From positions 1 to 64,000 of the forward strand of contig NZ_VDUZ01000020.1 in NCBI RefSeq assembly GCF_008039615.1: 64,000 nt of DNA, written 5' to 3'. This document shows positions 32,971 through 41,180 of this stretch, piece by piece. The position numbers were made by a program, and so were the translations under genes. The notes below the pieces were generated by a model. The model saw nothing but the letters and a program-made list of their open reading frames with translations. It ran no database searches and had not been told where the DNA came from. Numbering within the stretch: position 1 is the stretch's first letter; each line of letters opens with the position of its first letter. The DNA comes from Vineibacter terrae. Lineage in GTDB: Bacteria; Pseudomonadota; Alphaproteobacteria; Reyranellales; Reyranellaceae.

Positions 32971-34932
32971 ATGGGCTGGCCCCGTGCGGTCCTTGCCGGC
33001 ATGCTGGGCGCGTCGCTCGCTGTCGCGCCGGCGGCGGCCGTGATCACCGAGATCGAGATCCTGCGCAGCGAGCCGCTGGCCGGCGGCGCGGCGTTCGGCG
33101 ATGCCGGCGGCTATGTGCGGCTGGTCGGCATCGCCCGCGGCGAGGTCGACCCGCGGGACCCGGCCAATCGCGGCATCGCCAATATCGACAAGGCGCCGCG
33201 CAATGCCCGCGGCAATGTCGCGTACCAGACCGACATCTTCATCCTGCGCCCGGCCGATCCGGCCAAGGGCAACGGCCGCATCCTCTACGAGGTCAACAAC
33301 CGCGGCCGCAAGATGCTGTTCGGCACGCTGATGGACGGCGCCGCCGGCAACAACAACCCCGACACGCCGGCCGAGCTGGGCGACGCGCTGCCGCTGCGGC
33401 TGGGCTTCACGCTGGTGTGGTCGGGCTGGGACCCGGACGCACCGCGCGCCAATGGCGGGCTGGCGCTCGACGCGCCCGTGGCCGCCGAGGGCGGGCAGCC
33501 GATCGTCGCCGTGATCCGCGACGAGCTGGTGTCGGGCACGCGCGGCGCGCCGGTCGACACGTTGCGCCTGTCGCACCAGGCCGCGAGCCTGGACCCGGCG
33601 CAGGCGCAGCTCACGGTGCGGCAGCGCCAGGCCGAGCCGCGGCAGGCGGTGCCGCCGGCGGGCTGGGCGTTCGTCGACGCGCGTTCCATCCGGCTGCTGC
33701 CGGCGGGCAGCACGCCGGCGCCGGGTGCGCTCTACGAGCTGCGCTACAGGGCGACCAACGCCAAGGTGATGGGGCTGGGGTTCGCCGCCACGCGCGATGT
33801 CGTGAGCTTCCTGCGCCATGACCCGGCGGCGCTGGCGCTCACCGGGCGGCAGATGACGCATGCGCTGGCGATCGGGATCTCGCAGTCCGGCCGCTACCTG
33901 CGCGACCACATTTCCCAGGGCTTCAACAGGGACGAGCAGGGGCGGCGCGTGTTCGACGGTGTGCTGTCGCATATCGCCGGCATCGGCCGCGTGTTCTTCA
34001 ACGCGCCCTTCGCGCAGCCCTTCCGCACCAGCACGCAGCACGAGGACCACGACTACCCCGAGAACGCCTTCCCGTTCTCGGCCGCGACGCTGACCGACCC
34101 GATCACCGAGACCACGGGCGCGCTGCTGCGCGATGACGGCTTCGACCCGCTGCTGATCGAGACCAACACCTCGACCGAGTACTGGCAGAAGGGCGCCTCG
34201 CTGCTGCACACGGATCCGATGGGGACGCGCGACGTGGCGCTGCCCGCCACCGCGCGTGTCTACCTGATCGCCGGCACGCAGCATGGCGGGCGCGCCGGCC
34301 TGGCCAGCGATCGCGGGCCGGCCGTCAACCCGCGCAACCCGCACAACCCGATGCCGGCGCTGCGCGCGCTGCTGGTGGCGCTCGACGCGTGGGTGGTGAC
34401 GGGCCGCCTGCCGCCGCCCAGCCGCATGCCCACGATCGCCGAGGGCACGCTGGTGGCGGCCGGGGCGGCGGGCTTCCCTGACATCCCCGGCGTTGCCGTG
34501 GCGCGCGCCGCCAACACGGTGAGCCCGCCGGGCGACTGGGTCGATCCGCAGCCGGCTGCGGACGCCTATCGCGTGCTGGTGCCCAAGGTCGATTCAGACG
34601 GCAACGAGGTTGGCGGCATCCGCCTGCCCGACATCGCCGTGCCGCTGGGCACCTATACCGGCTGGAACCTGTACAAGGCGCCCTATCCCGAGGGCGAGCT
34701 GGCCGACCGCGACGGCAGCTTCATCGCCTTCGCCGCGACGAAGGCCGAGCGCGACAGGAGCGGCGATCCGCGGCCGGCGATCGCCGAGCGCTACCGCGAC
34801 CGGGCCGCCTATGTGGCGCGGGTGGAGCAGGTCGCGGCGACGCTGGTGCGCGACCGCCTGCTGCTGGAAGAGGACGCCGCCGCCTACATCGCACGCGCCA
34901 AGGCGGAGGTGCGGGTGGCGCCAGGGCCGTAG
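32971..34932 (+). CDS. Large alpha/beta-hydrolase-domain protein, exported
   Basis: A 653-residue protein with a signal peptide (MGWPRAVLAGMLGASLAVAP, cleavage near AAA-VI). It belongs to the alpha/beta hydrolase domain family of large secreted proteins (PF20091-like). Typical stretches are LYEVNNRGRKMLF (about 108-120), GFTLVWSGWDPDAP (about 145-158), the nucleophile region GISQSGRYLRDHI (Ser near 309) and the C-terminal VDSDGNEVGGIRLPDIAVPL. Periplasmic; the substrate is unknown, possibly an ester or lactone. Operon partner of the VOC gene. The sequence ends in a repeat-rich gap. Confidence 0.85.
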   Translation: MGWPRAVLAGMLGASLAVAPAAAVITEIEILRSEPLAGGAAFGDAGGYVRLVGIARGEVDPRDPANRGIANIDKAPRNARGNVAYQTDIFILRPADPAKGNGRILYEVNNRGRKMLFGTLMDGAAGNNNPDTPAELGDALPLRLGFTLVWSGWDPDAPRANGGLALDAPVAAEGGQPIVAVIRDELVSGTRGAPVDTLRLSHQAASLDPAQAQLTVRQRQAEPRQAVPPAGWAFVDARSIRLLPAGSTPAPGALYELRYRATNAKVMGLGFAATRDVVSFLRHDPAALALTGRQMTHALAIGISQSGRYLRDHISQGFNRDEQGRRVFDGVLSHIAGIGRVFFNAPFAQPFRTSTQHEDHDYPENAFPFSAATLTDPITETTGALLRDDGFDPLLIETNTSTEYWQKGASLLHTDPMGTRDVALPATARVYLIAGTQHGGRAGLASDRGPAVNPRNPHNPMPALRALLVALDAWVVTGRLPPPSRMPTIAEGTLVAAGAAGFPDIPGVAVARAANTVSPPGDWVDPQPAADAYRVLVPKVDSDGNEVGGIRLPDIAVPLGTYTGWNLYKAPYPEGELADRDGSFIAFAATKAERDRSGDPRPAIAERYRDRAAYVARVEQVAATLVRDRLLLEEDAAAYIARAKAEVRVAPGP

Positions 34933-34937
34933 TCCGC

Positions 34938-35016
34938 TTCATGGTGAGCTTGTCGAACCATGAAGCTGTCGCACCACCGCGGTGAGGCCTTCATGGTTCG
35001 ACAAGCTCACCATGAA
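34938..35016. repeat. TTCATGGTGAGC-family inverted repeat (copy 4 of 4)
   Basis: Same double-palindrome as at 1161-1243, lying between convergent genes, 6 bases after the hydrolase stop. Likely a bidirectional terminator. Confidence 0.88.
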
Positions 35017-35033
35017 GGTTCCTTACAGCGGCA

Positions 35034-35882
35034 CTACGCCGGCGTCTGCGGGCCCACCGTGATGCGGCGCATGTGGCGGCGCTCGCCGTTGTAGTCGTTG
35101 ACGGCGCTGTGCTGGGTGCAGCGGTTGTCCCACACCGTCATGGTGCCGGGCTCCCAGCGCACGCGGCAGGTGAACTCGGGCCGCGTCTGGTGGTGCTGCA
35201 GCCACTCGATCAGCGGCCGGCTTTCGTCCTCGGTCATGCCCTCGAAGCGGACGGTGTGGGCGCGGCTGGCATAGAGCGACTTGCGGCCGGTATCGGGACA
35301 GGTGCGCACGATCGGGTGCACGGCCTCGTAGGAGTCGGCGTCGTCGGTGCCCTGGATCTTCATGCCGCCGATCTTCTTGTGGTGCGCGGCGCGGCCGCCG
35401 GAGTGCTTCAGGCCGGCGCTGTTGACGCCCTTGAGGCGGCCCAGCATGTCCTTCATCGCGTCGGAGAGCGCGTCGTAGGCGGCCGCGGTGTTGCAGTACA
35501 GCGTGTCGCCGCCCTTGGCCGGCGTCTCGATCGCGTAGAGCAGGGTGGCCAGCGGCGGCTGCGCCAGGTAGGTGGTGTCGGAGTGCCAGCCGCCACCGAA
35601 ATTGCGCGTCTCCTGCGGCTCCTTGATCACCTCGAAGATGAAGGGGTAGCCGTCCATGCCCTGCACGAAGGGATAGTGGTTGGGCTCGCCGAAGCGGCGG
35701 CCCACGCTCATGATGTCGTCAGGCGAAAGCTGCTGGTCGCGGATGGCCACGACCTGGAACTCGAGGAACGCCTGGTGCACTTCCGACCAGGTCTGGTTGT
35801 CCATGCGCCGCAGGTCGACGCCCCTGATCTCGGCACCGAGCGCGCCGGCCAGCGGCCGCACCTCGATCCTGTCGTAGCTCAT
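35034..35882 (-). CDS. TauD/TfdA-family Fe(II)/2-oxoglutarate dioxygenase
   Basis: A 282-residue dioxygenase. The metal triad is visible: H-x-D in GGWHSDTTYLAQPP (about 96-109) and the distal His in TQHSAVNDYNGERRHMRRI (about 255-273), whose final Arg binds 2-oxoglutarate. The family hydroxylates taurine, 2,4-D, alkyl sulfates or related compounds, releasing sulfite or cleaving ethers. The substrate is not predictable. ATG 35882 is divergent from the reductase-like gene at 35973, with 90 bases between them holding both promoters. Confidence 0.93.
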   Translation of the reverse strand: MSYDRIEVRPLAGALGAEIRGVDLRRMDNQTWSEVHQAFLEFQVVAIRDQQLSPDDIMSVGRRFGEPNHYPFVQGMDGYPFIFEVIKEPQETRNFGGGWHSDTTYLAQPPLATLLYAIETPAKGGDTLYCNTAAAYDALSDAMKDMLGRLKGVNSAGLKHSGGRAAHHKKIGGMKIQGTDDADSYEAVHPIVRTCPDTGRKSLYASRAHTVRFEGMTEDESRPLIEWLQHHQTRPEFTCRVRWEPGTMTVWDNRCTQHSAVNDYNGERRHMRRITVGPQTPA

Positions 35883-35972
35883 CTGCCGTCTCCGCGTTTC
35901 TCTCGCGCCCGCTTCCTGTCTATGGTTGGCCGATTCGCAAGCAGACGGAACAGCCGGAGGCGGGAGGAAGCC

Positions 35973-37031
35973 ATGCGGAAACGGATTGCGGTGGTCGGCG
36001 CCGGCGCGCTGGGCGGCTATGTCGGCGGCTACCTCGCCCATAACGGGCTCGACGTCACGCTGATCGACATGTGGCCGCAGAACATCGAGACCATCCGCGC
36101 CCGCGGCCTGGAGCTCGACGGCGTCACGCCCGAGGAGCGCTTCACCGTCACCAAGGCGCGCACCATGCACCTGACCGAGGTGCAGGACCTCAGCAAGCAG
36201 AAGCCGATCGATATCGCCTTCGTGGCGGTGAAGTCCTACGACACCGAGTGGGCGACCATGCTGATCCGGCCGTACCTGGCGCCTGACGGCTATGTCGTGT
36301 CGCTGCAGAACTGCCTCAACGAGGAGCGCATCGCGGGCGTGGTGGGCTGGGGCAAGACGGTGGGCACCATCGCCTCGCTGATCTCGGTCGACATGCACGA
36401 GGCCGCCCGCATCCGCCGCACCATCGCCAAGGGCGGCGACAAGCACACCGTGTTCCGCGTCGGCGAGGTGCATGGCCGCATCACCAGGCGCATCGAGGAA
36501 TTGCGCGAGATGTTCGCGCTGATCGACAGCGCCAAGACCACGTCGAACCTGTGGGGCGAGCGCTGGTCCAAGCTGTGCCAGAACGGCATGCGCAACGGCG
36601 TCTCGGCCGCGACCGGGCTCTCCAGCGGCGACTGCGACCGCAACGATGCGATCCGCCGCTTCTCGATCAAGCTCGGCGGCGAGGCAGTGCGCGTCGGCCA
36701 GGCGTTGGGCTACCAGATCGAGAAGATCAGCAAGTTCGATCCCGAGCGGCTGGCGCTGGCGGCCGAGGGCGACAAGGCGGCGCTGGACGAGATCGAGAAG
36801 CTGATGCAGCCGGGCTCGAATGTGAACCCGCGCGCCGACATCCAGCGCCCGTCGATGGCGCAGGACATCATCAAGGGCCGCCGCACCGAGATCGAGTTCA
36901 TGAACGGCTACATCGCCGAGCGCGGGCAGCACATCGGCGTGGCGGCGCCCTCGCACGTGACGCTCACCGACGTGGTCAAGCGCGTCGAGCGCGGCGAGGT
37001 CAAGCCCGGCCCGGCGACCCTGGGCGGGTGA
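35973..37031 (+). CDS. Ketopantoate reductase family (PanE/ApbA-like) dehydrogenase
   Basis: A 352-residue NAD(P)-dependent dehydrogenase. RIAVVGAGALGGYVGGYLA (about 4-22) is the Rossmann motif; VAVKSYDT (about 82-89) and LCQNGMRNGVSAATGLS (about 203-219) match PanE-type proteins that reduce 2-dehydropantoate or similar 2-oxo acids. It is longer than E. coli PanE (about 303) because of an insertion around residues 265-300 (ALAAEGDKAALDEIEKL). ATG 35973 was chosen from the GGGAGGAAG site. Specificity is uncertain and likely not pantothenate synthesis, since the neighbours are catabolic. Confidence 0.88.
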   Translation: MRKRIAVVGAGALGGYVGGYLAHNGLDVTLIDMWPQNIETIRARGLELDGVTPEERFTVTKARTMHLTEVQDLSKQKPIDIAFVAVKSYDTEWATMLIRPYLAPDGYVVSLQNCLNEERIAGVVGWGKTVGTIASLISVDMHEAARIRRTIAKGGDKHTVFRVGEVHGRITRRIEELREMFALIDSAKTTSNLWGERWSKLCQNGMRNGVSAATGLSSGDCDRNDAIRRFSIKLGGEAVRVGQALGYQIEKISKFDPERLALAAEGDKAALDEIEKLMQPGSNVNPRADIQRPSMAQDIIKGRRTEIEFMNGYIAERGQHIGVAAPSHVTLTDVVKRVERGEVKPGPATLGG

Positions 37032-37195
37032 TTTCCCTTCTCCCGCTGGCGGGAGAAGGTGGCCGCTGCGAAGCGGCGGCCGGATGAGGGGCCAAGGACG
37101 AGGTCCCCATCGGCAGACCTCGACCTTGGGCCCTCACCCTCCCATGGCGCTGCGCGCCACGGGCCCCTCCCTCTCCCGCCTGCGGGAGAGGGCTT
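37032..37195. repeat. CTTCTCCCGC/GCGGGAGA nested inverted repeat
   Basis: CTTCTCCCGC-TGG-CGGGAGAAG (about 37037-37060), a central GAGGTC...GACCTC pairing and a distal CCTCTCCCGCC-TGC-GGGAGAGG hairpin (about 37171-37191). Located between convergent genes; may terminate both. Confidence 0.8.
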
Positions 37196-37198
37196 CAA

Positions 37199-38878
37199 TC
37201 ACGTTCCGCCTTGCACGACGACGTCGAGCAGGATCGGGCCTGACGCGTCGGCGAGGGCGGCCTTCAGCGCGGCGTCGAACTGCGCGGCAGTCTCGACGCG
37301 GTGCGCGGTCACGCCATAGGCGCGGGCCAGGCCGGCGACGTCGATCGGCGGGTCGCGGAAATCCATGCCGATGGGCGTGTCGTTGCCGTGGAAGGCCTTC
37401 AGCCGCTGCTTGAGGATGCGGTAGCCGCCGTTGTTGGCGATCACGAAGATCACCGGCAGCTTGTAGTGCGCCGCGCTCCACAGCGCCTGCACGCAGTACA
37501 TCATGCTGCCATCGCCGATCACGGCCGCGACGCGGCGCTGCTTCTGCGCCATCTGCACGCCGACCGCGGCCGCGATGCCCCAGCCGATGCCGCCGCTGAC
37601 ATTGCCGAAATAGCTGTAGCGGTCGCGGAACGGCCAGAAGGCGATGAGGCTGCGCGCCGAGGTGAGGCCCTCGTCGACGATGATGGCGTCGTCGGGCAGG
37701 CCGTCGCTGAGCCGCAGCATCAGCCAGTCGGGGTCGATGGGCTGCGATCCGCCGCGCGCCCGCGCCGCCTCGGCCTTCTTGGCGCGCTGCGCCGACCAGT
37801 TGCGGTCGGCCAGCTCGGCCAGCGTCGCCTTGGCGGCGGTGGCGCGGGCCTGGCCGCCCAGGCGCTCGAGCAGCGGGTTCAGCGCCGCCAGGGTCTCCTT
37901 CACGTCGGCGCGCAGGGCGATCTCGGCCGGGAAGTTCTTGCCCATCTCCCAGTCGCGCTGGCCGATCTGGATGACGCGCGTATGCGGCGGCAGCGGCTCG
38001 ACCTCGCTGTAGACCGACATCTGCAGCAGCTCGGCGCCGACGCTGATCAGCAGGTCGTAGGGCTCCAGCACGCGCCGCACCTGCGCCTGGTCGCGGCTGA
38101 GGGCGCCCAGGAAGGCAGGATGCGCCGACAGGAAGTGCGCGCCGGTCTGCACCGACTGCTGGTAGACCGGGGCGCCCAGGATTTCGGCCAGCCGCGCCGC
38201 CTCGGCCAGCGCATCGGACGTCACGATCTCGGTGCCGGCCATGATCAGCGGGCGCCTGGCCGCCAGCATGCGCCTGGCGCAGGCTTCGAGCGCGGCGTCG
38301 GACGGGCGCGTGCGGGTGTCGACGCGGGTCGGCGCGCCGAGGTCGAGCGCCGCCTCGTTGTTGAGGATGTCGCCGGGCAGCGAGATGAACACCGGGCCGG
38401 TGGGCGGCGTCAGCGCCACCTTGGCGGCACGGCGCAGGATGCGCGGCAGGTCCTCGATGCGGTTGACCTCGGTGGCCCATTTCACGACCGGCTGCGCGAT
38501 CGGCACCAGCGGCGCGTAGAGCAGCGGCTCGGTGAGCCCGTGGCCCTGCTCCTGCTGGCCGGCGGTCACGATCATCGGCGTGCCCGACATCTGCGCCGTG
38601 TAGATCGAGCCGATGGCGTTGCCCAGGCCGGGCGCGACATGGACGTTGCACGACACCAGCTGGCCGGAGGCGCGCGCGAAGCCGTCGGCCATGGCGATCA
38701 CCACCGCCTCCTGCAGGCCCAGCACGTAGCCGATGTCGCGCTGCTCGGTGAGCGCATGCATGATCGGCAGCTCGGTCGTGCCGGGGTTGCCGAACATGCG
38801 CGTGACACCCTCGTCCTTCATCAGGGACAGGAAGGCGCTGCGGCCGGTGATGGTGTTGGAAGTCCTCGCGTCAGGCAC
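37199..38878 (-). CDS. ThDP-dependent decarboxylase, benzoylformate-decarboxylase-like
   Basis: A 559-residue thiamine-diphosphate enzyme with the three usual domains. LQEAVVIAMADGFARASG (about 54-71) holds the activating Glu; the ThDP/Mg motif GDGSMMYCVQALW continues to VIFVIANNGGYRILKQ (about 445-480). Length and motif spacing match benzoylformate decarboxylase/acetolactate-synthase-like enzymes. The GTG start at 38878 follows GGAGG by 7 bases. The gene next upstream on this strand encodes an FMN alpha-hydroxyacid dehydrogenase. Together these reactions would convert mandelate-like hydroxyacids through an oxoacid to an aldehyde. The pairing is suggestive; the actual substrate is unproven. 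Confidence 0.88.
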   Translation of the reverse strand: MPDARTSNTITGRSAFLSLMKDEGVTRMFGNPGTTELPIMHALTEQRDIGYVLGLQEAVVIAMADGFARASGQLVSCNVHVAPGLGNAIGSIYTAQMSGTPMIVTAGQQEQGHGLTEPLLYAPLVPIAQPVVKWATEVNRIEDLPRILRRAAKVALTPPTGPVFISLPGDILNNEAALDLGAPTRVDTRTRPSDAALEACARRMLAARRPLIMAGTEIVTSDALAEAARLAEILGAPVYQQSVQTGAHFLSAHPAFLGALSRDQAQVRRVLEPYDLLISVGAELLQMSVYSEVEPLPPHTRVIQIGQRDWEMGKNFPAEIALRADVKETLAALNPLLERLGGQARATAAKATLAELADRNWSAQRAKKAEAARARGGSQPIDPDWLMLRLSDGLPDDAIIVDEGLTSARSLIAFWPFRDRYSYFGNVSGGIGWGIAAAVGVQMAQKQRRVAAVIGDGSMMYCVQALWSAAHYKLPVIFVIANNGGYRILKQRLKAFHGNDTPIGMDFRDPPIDVAGLARAYGVTAHRVETAAQFDAALKAALADASGPILLDVVVQGGT

Positions 38879-38900
38879 TGGTGTTCCTCCGTTCTAGACC

Positions 38901-38927
38901 CTCTCCGCCCGCTGCGCGGGCGGAGAG
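38901..38927 (-). terminator. Stem-loop between the dehydrogenase and decarboxylase genes
   Basis: A perfect 12-bp stem CTCTCCGCCCGC/GCGGGCGGAGAG around a TGC loop, in the 57-base gap between two leftward genes. There is no T-tract, so it may stabilise or attenuate mRNA rather than terminate. Confidence 0.45.
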
Positions 38928-38935
38928 GAGATCCA

Positions 38936-40018
38936 TCAATATCCCTCGCCCAGCAGCGGGAAGGCGCTGTGGACGTGCGGCGGCGCGACCGGGGCGGCGG
39001 CGTGCAGGTAGGATTTGTCGATTTCGGCCAGGCGCGTGACGCCGAGCAGGCCCAGGCAGCTGCGGATCTCGTCCTCCAGCAGTTCCAGCACGCGCACGAT
39101 GCCTGCTTCGCCGGCGGCGGCCAGGCCGTAGCAGAACAGGCGGCCGATGCCGACGGCGTCGGCGCCCAGCGCGATCGCCTTCACCACGTCGGTGCCGCGG
39201 CTGAAGCCGCCGTCGACCACGACGCGAGCGCGGCCCTTCACCGCCGCCAGCACCTCGGGCAGCACCTCCATGATGCCGCGGCCATGGTCGAGCTGGCGGC
39301 CGCCATGATTGGACACATAGATCACGTCGACGCCGTGCTGGCAGGCGATCTCGGCGTCTTCTGCGGTGGCGATGCCCTTGAGCATCAGCGGGATGCGGTG
39401 CGTCTTCTTGAAGTGCTCGATGTTCTTCCAGCTGAGCGCCGCCTGGTGGTTGGTGCCGCTGAGGTTCTGCCGCCACGGCTTCACGAAGCGGCGCGCGATG
39501 TCGCGCTCGCGGCGGCTGTAGACGGCGGTGTCGACGGTGATGCAGAAGGCGTCGTAGCCGGAATCCACCGCGCGCTTCACGCGCTCGTCGATCCAGGCGT
39601 CGTCGCCGCGCACGTAGAGCTGGAAGATCTTGAAGCCGCCGGCCGCCTTGCCCACCGACTCGATCTCCAAGGTCGTCACCGAGCTCAGCAGCATGGGTAC
39701 GCCGAAGCGCTCGGCGCCGCGGGCCACGGTGGCGCCGGCGCCGGGGTCGAAGGATTCGAGCGAGCCGATGGGCGCCAGCATCACCGGCAGGCGCAGCGTC
39801 TTGCCCAGGAAGGTGGTCGCGGCGTCGAAGGTCGAGACGTCGCGCAGCACCCGGGGGCGGAAGGCAAGCGAGTCCAGGCTCTGGCGGTTGCGCTTCATCG
39901 TGGTCTCGGTCTCGGCGGCGCCGACCAGGTAGTCCCAGATGCGCGGCGGCAGCCTGCCGCGCGCCGCCTTGACGAACTCGTGCAGGTTCTGGAACTCCTC
40001 ATCGAGGCCACTACTCAT
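38936..40018 (-). CDS. FMN-dependent alpha-hydroxyacid dehydrogenase (LldD/MdlB-like)
   Basis: A 360-residue TIM-barrel flavoenzyme of the lactate/glycolate/mandelate oxidase family. YVSNHGGRQLDHGRG (about 232-246) contains the catalytic His and Arg; VVVDGGFSRGTDVVKAIALG (about 267-286) binds the FMN phosphate; LAPIGSLESFDPGAG is the substrate-side loop. It oxidises an (S)-2-hydroxyacid to the 2-oxoacid. The following gene on the strand is a benzoylformate-decarboxylase-like enzyme, supporting a two-step pathway. ATG 40018 follows GAAGGGAAG. No membrane-anchor insertion is evident. Confidence 0.92.
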   Translation of the reverse strand: MSSGLDEEFQNLHEFVKAARGRLPPRIWDYLVGAAETETTMKRNRQSLDSLAFRPRVLRDVSTFDAATTFLGKTLRLPVMLAPIGSLESFDPGAGATVARGAERFGVPMLLSSVTTLEIESVGKAAGGFKIFQLYVRGDDAWIDERVKRAVDSGYDAFCITVDTAVYSRRERDIARRFVKPWRQNLSGTNHQAALSWKNIEHFKKTHRIPLMLKGIATAEDAEIACQHGVDVIYVSNHGGRQLDHGRGIMEVLPEVLAAVKGRARVVVDGGFSRGTDVVKAIALGADAVGIGRLFCYGLAAAGEAGIVRVLELLEDEIRSCLGLLGVTRLAEIDKSYLHAAAPVAPPHVHSAFPLLGEGY

Positions 40019-40124
40019 CGTGATCTTCCCTTCCTGACCGGCGACCGGCGGACCTTACCATGATGGCGGGCGCGCGGAATCCTGATATGGAAGGGCGTTC
40101 AGCGACCATCGACGAGCGGCAGGC

Positions 40125-41006
40125 ATGACAGCGACGACCCCGGGCCCCACCTCGCGCATCTATTTCTCGCAGCGCCTGCGGCTGCACTATGTCGACTGGG
40201 GCAACCCCGAGGCGCCGCCGCTGCTGCTGGTGCATGGCGGCCGCGACCATTGCCGCAACTGGGACTGGGTGGCGGCCGACCTGCGTCGCGACTGGCATGT
40301 CATCGCCCCCGACCTGCGCGGCCATGGCGACAGCCAGTGGTCGCCGGACGGCAACTACTCGATGGCCGGCTACATCTACGATCTGGCCCAGCTCATCCAC
40401 CAGCAGGGGCTGGCGCCGGTCACCATCGTGGCCCATTCGCTGGGCGGAAACATTTCGCTGCGCTATGCCGGCATCTATCCCGAGCAGGTGCGCAAGCTGG
40501 TCGCCATCGAGGGGCTGGGCCCGTCGCCCAAGATGCAGGCCGAGCGCGCAAAGAAGACGATCGACAGCCGCATGCGCCAATGGATCGACGAGCAGCGCGG
40601 GCTGTCGGGCCGCCTGCCGCGGCGCTACGCCTCGATCGAGGATGCCTTCAAGCGCATGCAGGAGGAGAACAAGCACCTGTCGCCCGAGCAGGCGCGCCAC
40701 CTCACCCAGCACGGCGTGAACCAGAACGAGGACGGCACCTACAGCTGGAAGTTCGACAATTATGTGCGCGCCTGGGCGCCCTACGACATGACCAACGAGG
40801 ATGTCGAGCAGCTGTGGTCGCGCATCTCGTGCCCGACCCTGCTGATCTACGGCAAGGAGAGCTGGGCGTCGAACCCGCTCGATGACGGCCGCATCCGGCA
40901 CTTCGCCAAGGCCGGCGCCAAGGTCGTGTCGTTCGAGGGCGCCGGCCATTGGGTGCACCACGACCGGCTCGACGGCTTCCTCGCGGAGCTGCGCGGGTTC
41001 ATCTGA
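40125..41006 (+). CDS. Alpha/beta hydrolase
   Basis: A 293-residue serine hydrolase with VHGGRDHCRNWDWV (about 30-43) as the oxyanion region, the nucleophile elbow AHSLGGN (about 104-110), acid in LIYGKESWAS (about 242-251) and His in EGAGHWVHHD (about 272-281). The pattern is that of haloalkane-dehalogenase/epoxide-hydrolase-like cytoplasmic hydrolases. It is divergent from the hydroxyacid dehydrogenase gene, with 106 bases between. The substrate cannot be inferred. Confidence 0.9.
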   Translation: MTATTPGPTSRIYFSQRLRLHYVDWGNPEAPPLLLVHGGRDHCRNWDWVAADLRRDWHVIAPDLRGHGDSQWSPDGNYSMAGYIYDLAQLIHQQGLAPVTIVAHSLGGNISLRYAGIYPEQVRKLVAIEGLGPSPKMQAERAKKTIDSRMRQWIDEQRGLSGRLPRRYASIEDAFKRMQEENKHLSPEQARHLTQHGVNQNEDGTYSWKFDNYVRAWAPYDMTNEDVEQLWSRISCPTLLIYGKESWASNPLDDGRIRHFAKAGAKVVSFEGAGHWVHHDRLDGFLAELRGFI

Positions 41007-41063
41007 GGGATCGCAGGCGCCGCGATGCACCCGCGCCGCGCCCGCGACGGCGTCGTACACCTG

Positions 41064-41148
41064 TCATCCCGAGCGCAGCGAGGGATCTCCTGCGGCAGGG
41101 CGCACGGTGCGCCATTCGCGGGAGATCCCTCGCTGCGCTCGGGATGAC
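41064..41148. repeat. TCATCCCGAGCG-family inverted repeat (copy 3)
   Basis: Same arms as 2551-2635. It separates convergent genes at 41006 and 41181 and is a plausible bidirectional terminator. Confidence 0.9.
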
Positions 41149-41180
41149 AGTCATGCCTTGCCGTTCGCCGGTAGCCGGTA

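Noticed and set aside
37301-40063. 920-codon frame antisense to the decarboxylase and hydroxyacid dehydrogenase
   Set aside because: Composition is low-complexity (Arg, Gly, Ala, Gln, His) and the opposite strand has clear family motifs.
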